64,000 bases of DNA from the NCBI RefSeq assembly GCF_964253915.1, contig NZ_CAXUSG020000012.1:62001-126000 (forward strand), read 5' to 3'. Shown here piece by piece: positions 51,653 through 57,507 of this stretch. A program made the translations under genes and the position numbers. The notes under the pieces are model-generated. The model was not told the DNA's origin. It did not search any database and saw only the letters and a program-made list of their open reading frames with translations. This stretch comes from Metarhizobium sp964253915. Lineage in GTDB: Bacteria; Pseudomonadota; Alphaproteobacteria; Rhizobiales; Rhizobiaceae. Each line of letters opens with the position of its first letter. Position 1 is the stretch's first letter.

Positions 51653-51749
51653 CGGCGCTCGATTGTCCGACGCTCCGGCCGGCGGCGAATGCCGGCTTGC
51701 GGCGAGCCGGTTTGCCGTTATTGTGCGGCGAGGATAAGGGGAGAGACAG

Positions 51750-52058
51750 ATGATCCTGCATTGCGTGTTCCTGCGTTTCAAGGCGGCGCTCCAGTCCGCC
51801 GACAAACAGGCGATCTTCGAGGCGGTTGCCGCATTGAAGGATGTCATTCCGGGGATCGTTGACGTCAAATACGGACCGAATGTTTCGCCGGAAGGCCTGA
51901 ATGGCGGCTTCGTGGACGGTTTCACGGTGACGTTCGAAGACGCCGCGGCCCGCGATACCTATCTGGTCCACCCCGAACACGTGGTGGTCGGCGAGCGCAT
52001 CGTCAATGCGACCGATGGCGGCCTGGCCGGCATCCTGGTTTTCGACCTGCTGATCTGA
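51750..52058 (+). CDS. Dabb family (stress-responsive alpha/beta barrel) protein
   Basis: A 102-residue dimeric alpha/beta-barrel protein. It begins 'MILHCVFLRFK', the usual Dabb opening ('H-x-V-x-x-x-x-K/R'), followed by 'GIVDVKYGPNVSPEGLNGGF' and 'YLVHPEHVVVGERI'. Members include stress proteins and small-molecule enzymes; no function can be assigned. GGGAGA precedes the ATG. It sits between rnhA and a low-GC patch. Confidence 0.82.
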   Translation: MILHCVFLRFKAALQSADKQAIFEAVAALKDVIPGIVDVKYGPNVSPEGLNGGFVDGFTVTFEDAAARDTYLVHPEHVVVGERIVNATDGGLAGILVFDLLI

Positions 52059-52251
52059 GCCAGGTCTGCTGCAGGAGAAAAAACCGCCGCCGGCAACCTG
52101 ACCAGCCCCTCACTGAAATGTGGAGCCGAAGTATTGATCGAAGACGAACCGCCTGCGCGACATGCTTCAACGGACAAGTTGGCACGGGCCGAGGCGGAGA
52201 AAGACTCGCCATGCCATAAGGCCGCCGCGGATTTCTTCGATCAAAAAACAA

Positions 52252-52280
52252 CCGGCAGGTCATCCAAGATGATCTGCCGG
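52252..52280 (-). terminator. Intrinsic terminator of the small secreted-protein gene
   Basis: CCGGCAGGTCATC (52252-52264) pairs with GATGATCTGCCGG (52268-52280) with one G-T pair and a 3-base loop. Read on the minus strand it is followed by TTGTTTTTTG, a proper U-tract, 30 bases after the stop of the gene at 52310-52654. Confidence 0.85.
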
Positions 52281-52309
52281 ACCAAAATCATGCGTTTGGA
52301 TGATTCCGT

Positions 52310-52654
52310 TTAGAAATCAATCTCAAGCCCGCTTTCGCAGAAATCGAATTTGGCGGGTTCCGACTCGCTGCCGTCTGCATACGCGGCTTTGAGCCACTGC
52401 TCGCATTTTTCGCCGTTCGTGCTCTGGTTCCAGACAAGGTTGACAGTCGCACCTGGCTTGATGCCTTCGCCGATATCAAAACCACCCCAATCAGCTTTGT
52501 TTTCGGACACCAGTACCTTGGTAATGGCTGAAGAGGCGGTGTTGGTCGCTGTGAAAGAGAATTCTTGCGCATGTGCGGCGGTTGCGATCATTCCGTGGGC
52601 CGCCATTCCCAAAGCGATTGTTGTAAGACCAATGCGAATACTGCTGAAAATCAT
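52310..52654 (-). CDS. Small secreted hypothetical protein (beta-sandwich-like, two Cys)
   Basis: A 114-residue exported protein with a signal peptide ending 'ATAAHAQE'. The mature part reads as a small beta-strand domain: 'FSFTATNTASSAITKVLVSE', then 'WGGFDIGEGIKPGATVNLVW', 'GEKCEQWLKAAYADGSES' and 'FDFCESGLEIDF'. The order (strand, W-G, PG-x-x-V, Cys, LKA-x-x-DG, Cys) resembles a widespread group of small secreted proteins often misnamed, whose role I do not know. Base composition is lower in GC than in the neighbours. It has its own terminator. Confidence 0.65.
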   Translation of the reverse strand: MIFSSIRIGLTTIALGMAAHGMIATAAHAQEFSFTATNTASSAITKVLVSENKADWGGFDIGEGIKPGATVNLVWNQSTNGEKCEQWLKAAYADGSESEPAKFDFCESGLEIDF

Positions 52655-53019
52655 GTTCTTTCCTCAAATAAATTTTGGTTGGATGCCGAACTTCATGATT
52701 GTCCTGGAGGCCTCCAAGCAAAGTCGGCTATTGTAGGTTTGGCTGGCGTCCCCCAACGCGTCACATATAAAGTGCTTTCGCCTTGCGAACGGAGCAAGGC
52801 ATCTCTTAAACTCGGCGAGTTAAATAATCGTAATGTATCGAGCGGCTCTTGAACTCCAGAGTTTGTTTTAACAAGTTTGATTGCACGCGGTGACTTCGCA
52901 CCATCCGTCTGTAGACGTCTGTTTGACGTATTCGGCCAGGCATCCCAATGCAGAAGCGCATGGCGATCTTTCAGATTCGCACCTTGCTGTTTAGGTATGT
53001 GGCTTTTTGCATATCGGTA
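52655..53019. other. Intergenic low-GC stretch without a supported gene
   Basis: Between the small secreted-protein gene and the RIME-like repeat I see no reading frame with a ribosome site and codon use like the rest of the window. The sequence is AT-richer than average (TTTAACAAGTTTGATTGC-like runs). It may be a decayed insertion or simply control DNA for the secreted-protein gene. Confidence 0.5.
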
Positions 53020-53165
53020 GAGCAATTCCACCAAAGTGCGTAGCGGTTTTGCGTCCGGAATTACGCATAAACAAAAGGATAGAGCGTTTTCGCGTTTCGG
53101 AGAAAAGCGGAAATGCTCTAGCGCAAAACTGCTGCACACTTTTGCGCAACATGCTGAGGCGCATG
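53020..53165. repeat. RIME-like composite repeat
   Basis: Contains CAATTCCACCAAAGTGCGTA, GCGGTTTTGCGTCCGGAATT, the hairpin AGAGCGTTTTCGCGTTTCGG.../GCGGAAATGCTCT and an inverted second block GCGCAAAACTGCTGCACACT. It is the longest copy here and appears to combine two RIME modules in opposite directions. Related copies are at 12951, 24480 and 29518. Confidence 0.75.
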
Positions 53166-53265
53166 TCACGCAAGCGTTGTGGTTGCCATCGTGGGGAAGT
53201 AAGTATTCTAGATCTTGGTGAGGGGCTGGGCAACCGGGCGGTTTTTCTTAGCGCCCTGTATGGGA

Positions 53266-53751
53266 TCAGAGCTGCTCGAGCATGGTGGCGGCGGCGGAAA
53301 CCGTCGCCTGGCCCGGATTTTCCTCGACGTTCAGCGATTTCACCACGCCGTCTTCCACCAGCATCGAATAACGCTTGGAGCGCAGGCCGAGGCCGCCGGC
53401 GGAAAGATCGACATCGAGGCCGAGCGCCTTGGTGAAGGCGCCGTCCCAGTCGGCGAGGAAGTGGATCTTGCCCATGCCGCCGGAATTCTGCGCCCAGGCA
53501 CCCATGACGTGCCAGTCGTTGACGGCGACGACGGCGATGTCGTCGACGCCCTTGGCGAGGATGGCATCGCGGTTTTCGAGATAACCCGGCAGATGGTTCA
53601 GCGAGCAGGTCGGCGTGAAGGCGCCGGGCACGGCGAACAGCACGACGCGCTTGCCCTTGAACAGCTCTTCCGTGGTGATTTCGTGGGGACCGTCAGCGGT
53701 CTTTTCCTTGAATTTCGCCTGCGGTATCTGGCCGCCAATCGATATGGTCAT
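53266..53751 (-). CDS. Peroxiredoxin, Prx5/AhpE-like one-Cys type
   Basis: A 161-residue thiol peroxidase. The peroxidatic Cys is in 'VPGAFTPTCSLNHLPGYLE' (P-x3-T-x2-C). It is the only Cys of the protein, so reduction must rely on an external thiol such as glutathione/glutaredoxin. Other family blocks are 'AVVAVNDWHVMGAW' and 'GLRSKRYSMLVEDGVV'. ATG at 53751 has GAGGAGAG upstream; a TTG at 53766 also lies in frame. It precedes nothing on its strand until the low-GC patch, and follows the DsbD-alpha-like gene. Confidence 0.92.
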   Translation of the reverse strand: MTISIGGQIPQAKFKEKTADGPHEITTEELFKGKRVVLFAVPGAFTPTCSLNHLPGYLENRDAILAKGVDDIAVVAVNDWHVMGAWAQNSGGMGKIHFLADWDGAFTKALGLDVDLSAGGLGLRSKRYSMLVEDGVVKSLNVEENPGQATVSAAATMLEQL

Positions 53752-53814
53752 GAAATCTCTCCTCAAAACGGGGCGTATCCGGTCGCCCGGGTCGCTGGCG
53801 AATATATGTGCCGC

Positions 53815-54654
53815 TCACTCAAAGGCAAGCGTGGTTTCCATCGCCCGGCCGCCGCTCTTGACCAGCAGGCCCCAGTGGGCGGTCTCGGCCTTGAAACTCT
53901 TCGGCAGCTTGGGAATGACGATATCGGTCGTGAAGGTCTTGGCCTCCCGGCGGGCGTTCTGCTGCTTGGTGAAAACATAGCCGGCCGGGCCGGTGACGAT
54001 GATCTCGGGCATGTCGCCGCCTTCGGGCAAGGTCAGCGAAAGGCGCAGTGTCTTGTGGTCGGCGGCAAGGCTGGAACCGGTCACGGCGAAGTCGGCGCTT
54101 GGTGCTTCCGGCAGGCTGGCGTGGGCGGTTTCGAGGATCATTGTTTCTTCAGCTGCCGATTGCGCCGCCTTCGGCAAAGTCAGCGAAAAATCCGCCTGGA
54201 AGGGGATGCAGATGTTCTTGCACAAGCCGATGAACACCTGGGCGTCAAAGCGCGACTCGGCGTTGCTGTCCGTCAGCGTCAGGTCGAGCGGCAAGGCAAC
54301 CGGACCGTCGTAGCCAAAGTCGCGAAGCGATCCGGCCTCGATGTGTTTGGGCACCGGATAGGCGACACCGGCCAGCGAAACATTGCTGCCGGGCATGATG
54401 CTGATCTGGGGTGGAATGCCGCTGTCGCCCGGTTCGCGCCAGTAGGTGATCCAGCCGGGTGCCGGCTCGATCTGCAGCGCCGCACTGATTTTTCCGTCGG
54501 CATCCGGGGGCAGGGCGACAAGGCGCACGCGCCCGCCCTCGCTCTCCGCCCAGGCTGTCATGGCAGCCGTTGCAGGAGCGGTCATCATGCCGACGAGCGC
54601 GACAATGCCGAAAATTTCGGCGATGAAATGTGTGGATCGAAAAAATCTCTTCAT
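53815..54654 (-). CDS. DsbD-alpha-like periplasmic protein (protein-disulfide reductase N-terminal domain)
   Basis: A 279-residue exported protein. The signal peptide is within residues 1-31 ('GIVALVGMMTAPATAAM'). The mature part matches the DsbD/ScsB N-terminal domain: 'ALQIEPAPGWITYWREPGDSGIPP', and the paired Cys in 'GLCKNICIPFQADF' that in DsbD pass electrons to periplasmic partners. The membrane and thioredoxin domains of full DsbD are absent here. It lies between peroxiredoxin and YqgE genes. A role in thiol or copper handling is inferred. Confidence 0.78.
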   Translation of the reverse strand: MKRFFRSTHFIAEIFGIVALVGMMTAPATAAMTAWAESEGGRVRLVALPPDADGKISAALQIEPAPGWITYWREPGDSGIPPQISIMPGSNVSLAGVAYPVPKHIEAGSLRDFGYDGPVALPLDLTLTDSNAESRFDAQVFIGLCKNICIPFQADFSLTLPKAAQSAAEETMILETAHASLPEAPSADFAVTGSSLAADHKTLRLSLTLPEGGDMPEIIVTGPAGYVFTKQQNARREAKTFTTDIVIPKLPKSFKAETAHWGLLVKSGGRAMETTLAFE

Positions 54655-54816
54655 CTTGCATGGATTTAACCGATGCCTGAAAAGTCTTCCAGAGGCCGTC
54701 GTTTTTTCTTCATCATTTCCAGTTGATTGATTTGTGACTATACCCCATGTTTCTCAGGTCGAAGCATTCACACGTTCCTCCTGCGCCGGCCGGAGGACGT
54801 TACGCTGGAGGACCAC

Positions 54817-55422
54817 ATGTCACTATCGACACTGAAGGATAAGCGAGAGCGCGGGTTCCTCGATGGTCATTTCCTCATCGCCATGCCCGGTATGTTCGAC
54901 AGCAATTTTTCCCGCACGGTGGTCTACATTTGCGCCCATTCCGACGCTGGTGCGATGGGTTTCGTCATCAACCGCCCGCAGGCGCTCACCTTCACTGAAG
55001 TGCTGCTGCATCTCAACATGATCGACCAGACGGATGCGATCATGTTGCCGCCGCAGGCACGGGATTTCCCGATCCGCAATGGCGGACCGGTGGAAAGCGG
55101 CCGCGGTTTCGTGCTGCATTCCGACGATTACCTCAGCGAATCCAGCATTCCGGTCAGCGACGACATTTCCCTGACGGCGACGCTCGATATCGTCCGGGCG
55201 ATTTCGAGCGGCAGCGGGCCGCGCCGGGCGACCATGATGCTCGGTTATGCCGGCTGGGGCGCCGGTCAGCTGGAGCGGGAGATCGGCAACAACGGCTGGC
55301 TCAATTGCCCCGCGAGCGAAGAGCTGATCTTCGACGACAGCCTGGAGGACAAGTACGAGCGGGCCCTGGCCCTTCTGGGGGTGACGCCCGCCATGTTGTC
55401 CAGCGATGCCGGGCACGCCTGA
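54817..55422 (+). CDS. YqgE/AlgH family protein (DUF179)
   Basis: A 201-residue soluble protein of the widespread YqgE/AlgH family. The N-terminus 'GFLDGHFLIAMPGMFDSNFS' and the block 'VVYICAHSDAGAMGFVINRP' are diagnostic. 'GGPVESGRGFVLHS' and 'MLGYAGWGAGQLEREIGNNG' follow. Its biochemical role is not settled. ATG at 54817 has GGAGG six bases upstream. It is transcribed divergently from the DsbD-alpha-like gene; the CsbD gene follows with its own stress promoter. Confidence 0.9.
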   Translation: MSLSTLKDKRERGFLDGHFLIAMPGMFDSNFSRTVVYICAHSDAGAMGFVINRPQALTFTEVLLHLNMIDQTDAIMLPPQARDFPIRNGGPVESGRGFVLHSDDYLSESSIPVSDDISLTATLDIVRAISSGSGPRRATMMLGYAGWGAGQLEREIGNNGWLNCPASEELIFDDSLEDKYERALALLGVTPAMLSSDAGHA

Positions 55423-55447
55423 AGACTGAAAATATTGTTTGTTTCCC

Positions 55448-55472
55448 GGAACGAATGTCCCGGCATGCCGTT
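55448..55472 (+). promoter_or_regulatory. EcfG-type general stress promoter of the CsbD gene
   Basis: GGAAC (55448-55452), 16 bases, CGTT (55469-55472): an exact match to the EcfG consensus. The expected start of transcription near 55480 lies about 50 bases before the ATG. Confidence 0.8.
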
Positions 55473-55528
55473 CTACTCCTTGCCAGGGCGAACATACGGT
55501 TCGCTCGAAAGAGCTCAAGGAGTACCCA

Positions 55529-55720
55529 ATGGGAAGCACCAGCGACAAGGTTTCCGGTTACGCCAACCAGGCTGCCGGCAAGATCAAGAAAGCTGCCGGC
55601 GACGCCATGGACGATCATGAAATGAAGGCCAAGGGCACCGCACAGGAAGCCAAGGGCAAGGTCCAGGTTGTCAGCGGCAAGGTCAAGGACGCGGTGAAGA
55701 ACCACGTGGATCGACTGTAA
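55529..55720 (+). CDS. CsbD family stress protein
   Basis: A 63-residue hydrophilic protein rich in Lys, Ala, Gly and Asp. It follows the CsbD pattern 'KVSGYANQAAGKIKKAAGDA' and 'KAKGTAQEAKGKVQVVSGKV'. CsbD-like proteins are among the commonest general-stress products in bacteria, of unknown activity. AAGGAG lies seven bases before the ATG at 55529. A perfect EcfG promoter upstream and an intrinsic terminator downstream make it a single stress-induced gene. Confidence 0.9.
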   Translation: MGSTSDKVSGYANQAAGKIKKAAGDAMDDHEMKAKGTAQEAKGKVQVVSGKVKDAVKNHVDRL

Positions 55721-55754
55721 CCCGGCCCTCCACGCTATCGGACGCCTGCAAATG

Positions 55755-55788
55755 AAAAACCTGCCCGGCAAAGCCGTGGCGGGTTTTT
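55755..55788 (+). terminator. Intrinsic terminator after the CsbD gene
   Basis: AAAAACCTGCCCGGC and GCCG-T-GGCGGGTTTTTT form a stem with one G-T pair and a bulged T, a 3-base loop and a T6 tail. Confidence 0.85.
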
Positions 55789-55819
55789 TCAGGAATGATC
55801 ATCATCGGGGACACAGCAC

Positions 55820-56938
55820 ATGAGACTTTATGCCTGCGACCATTGCGGCCTTCCCGTGCATTTCGACAACCGTTCCTGCGTCAGCTGCGGCCACCGTCTC
55901 GGCTTCGTGCCGGAAGTGATGGCGATGCATGCGCTGGAACCGGCCGAGGATGCCTGGCAGGTCGTTGCCGATCCAGGGCGTCAGGTGCGGTTCTGCGCCA
56001 ATGCGGAACTGGATATCTGCAACTGGACACTGCCTGCAGGATCTGAAAACAGCTTTTGCCCGGCCTGCAGCCACAACCGGCTTGTCCCCAATATCAGCAC
56101 CGCCGAGGGCGTGGATCGCTGGCGGCGTATCAGCCAGGCGCAGCGGCACCTGTTCTATTCTTTCCTGCGCTGGAACCTGCCGCATCCCGATCGCAACCAG
56201 GACCCCGAAGGCGGTCTTGTCTTCGATTTCCTCGAGGATATCGTCAATCCCGATGGCACGGTCGTGCCGGCCATGACCGGGCATGAGGAGGGCGTCATCG
56301 TTATCCGCGCCGCAGAGGCGGACGACGTCACGCGCGAGCAGACACGGACGATGATGAACGAGCCGTACCGCACGCTGCTCGGCCATTTCCGCCACGAATC
56401 CGGTCATTTCATCTGGAACAAGCTGGTGCGCGATCGCGACCGGTTTGCGCCCTTCCGTGCTGCCTTCGGCGACGAGCGCGAGGATTATGCCGCCGCCTTG
56501 CAGCGCCACTATGAAAACGGCCCGCAGCCGAACTGGCAGAACGAGTTTATCAGCGCCTACGCCAGCACCCACCCCTGGGAAGATTTCGCCGAATGTTTTG
56601 CGCATTATCTCCATATCGTCGATACGCTGGAAACGGCGCGCTCCTTCGGCATCGCCATCGATCCGAAAGGTCATGACGAGATGGCGACCGAGGTGACGTT
56701 CAATCCGTACGCCGCCCGCAATGCCGAGCAGCTTGCCAATGCCTGGATTCCGCTCAGCGTCGCGCTCAACAGCATCCACCGCAGCATGGGGCAGCCGGAC
56801 CTCTATCCTTTCGTGCTGTCGCCGGTGGTGGTCGCCAAACTGGAATTCATCCACGCGCTGATCCGTACGGCCACCGCCAAGGATGCCAGTGTCGAAAAGG
56901 CTTCCGCGCCGTCGCTGGCTTCGATCAGGACCGCCTGA
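55820..56938 (+). CDS. Putative zinc-binding metallopeptidase with N-terminal zinc ribbon
   Basis: A 372-residue protein. Residues 1-30 form a zinc ribbon ('YACDHCGLPVHFDNRSCVSC'), and further Cys follow in 'RFCANAELDICNW' and 'SFCPACSHNRL'. The central and C-terminal part carries the zincin motif H-E-S-G-H in 'LLGHFRHESGHFIWNKLV' and a later acidic 'HPWEDFAECFAHYLHI' segment that probably supplies the third ligand. Such proteins are conserved in rhizobia and many proteobacteria, with unknown substrates. No signal peptide, so probably cytoplasmic. A two-way terminator follows. Confidence 0.85.
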   Translation: MRLYACDHCGLPVHFDNRSCVSCGHRLGFVPEVMAMHALEPAEDAWQVVADPGRQVRFCANAELDICNWTLPAGSENSFCPACSHNRLVPNISTAEGVDRWRRISQAQRHLFYSFLRWNLPHPDRNQDPEGGLVFDFLEDIVNPDGTVVPAMTGHEEGVIVIRAAEADDVTREQTRTMMNEPYRTLLGHFRHESGHFIWNKLVRDRDRFAPFRAAFGDEREDYAAALQRHYENGPQPNWQNEFISAYASTHPWEDFAECFAHYLHIVDTLETARSFGIAIDPKGHDEMATEVTFNPYAARNAEQLANAWIPLSVALNSIHRSMGQPDLYPFVLSPVVVAKLEFIHALIRTATAKDASVEKASAPSLASIRTA

Positions 56939-56967
56939 CTCTCTCAGGCATAGCCGCACCAAAAACA

Positions 56968-57000
56968 AAGGCCAGCCATCGAATGCGATGACTGGCCTTG
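56968..57000. terminator. Bidirectional intrinsic terminator
   Basis: AAGGCCAG-CCATCG and CGATG-A-CTGGCCTT form a hairpin with a short loop. On the minus strand it is followed by TGTTTTTGG and on the plus strand by GAGTTTTC. It serves the metallopeptidase gene and the convergent small secreted-protein gene. Confidence 0.85.
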
Positions 57001-57031
57001 AGTTTTCTGCCGGCTGCCGACCATGTCGGGA

Positions 57032-57337
57032 TCAGCAAGCCTTGGTGTTGTTGGCGAGATCGTTGTTGGTCGGCGCCGTGCCATCGACACCATCACCGGC
57101 ACCGCCGGAATTGCGGGTAATGCAGTCAGGATTGGTAGAGCCGTCCATCGAGTTGTTGGTGATGCCCTGTGTCGTGGATGGGTCCACGGCGTCGGGCGTC
57201 ATCACCTTGCCGTCCTGGGTCGTCGAACGGTTTTGCGGAATGGTCTTGGAGCCATCGTCGGCATTGCCCTGCTGGGCGAAGGCGCTGGTGGCCATGCCGA
57301 GGCAAAGCGTTGCGATGGCGATTTGTTTGATAAACAT
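57032..57337 (-). CDS. Small secreted Asn/Thr/Asp-rich hypothetical protein
   Basis: A 101-residue protein with a signal peptide ('MFIKQIAIATLCLGMATSAFAQ'). The mature part is low-complexity and polar ('GSKTIPQNRSTTQDGKVMTP', 'STTQGITNNSMDGS', 'NDLANNTKAC'), probably disordered, with two Cys. I recognise no domain. GAGGAGAAAC precedes the ATG at 57337. A near-consensus EcfG promoter lies just upstream, so it is probably stress-induced. Confidence 0.7.
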   Translation of the reverse strand: MFIKQIAIATLCLGMATSAFAQQGNADDGSKTIPQNRSTTQDGKVMTPDAVDPSTTQGITNNSMDGSTNPDCITRNSGGAGDGVDGTAPTNNDLANNTKAC

Positions 57338-57387
57338 GTGTTTCTCCTCGTGTGTCATTCTCGATCTTATCGGTGTTACGAGGACAG

Positions 57388-57412
57388 AACCGCTCCGGCC
57401 AGGCATTGTTCC
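57388..57412 (-). promoter_or_regulatory. Probable EcfG-type promoter of the small secreted-protein gene
   Basis: On the minus strand GGAAC (57412-57408) is followed after 16 bases by GGTT (57391-57388), or read as N17 before GTT. Only the first base of CGTT differs from the EcfG consensus. The leader to the ATG at 57337 would be about 40 bases. Confidence 0.55.
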
Positions 57413-57450
57413 CGCCCGGTGCGCTCACGAAAACACGATCAAACGTGAAG

Positions 57451-57482
57451 AAGCCGCAGGGAACATTCTTTCCTCGCGGCTT
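57451..57482 (-). terminator. Possible terminator of the second GGDEF-EAL gene
   Basis: AAGCCGCAGG pairs with CCTCGCGGCTT (one bulged base). On the minus strand the hairpin follows the GGDEF-EAL stop by about 25 bases and is followed by CTTCACGTTT, a weak U-tract. Confidence 0.5.
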
Positions 57483-57507
57483 TCAGACTCCAGTCAGGCG
57501 TGGCCGG

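Noticed and set aside
12951..53165. RIME and palindromic repeats considered as a CRISPR array
   Set aside because: Copies are single, kilobases apart and variable in length; there are no regular spacers and no cas genes.
52693..53169. A 158-codon minus-strand frame upstream of the small secreted-protein gene
   Set aside because: About 40 codons are translated RIME repeat, no ribosome site is present and no domain is recognisable.
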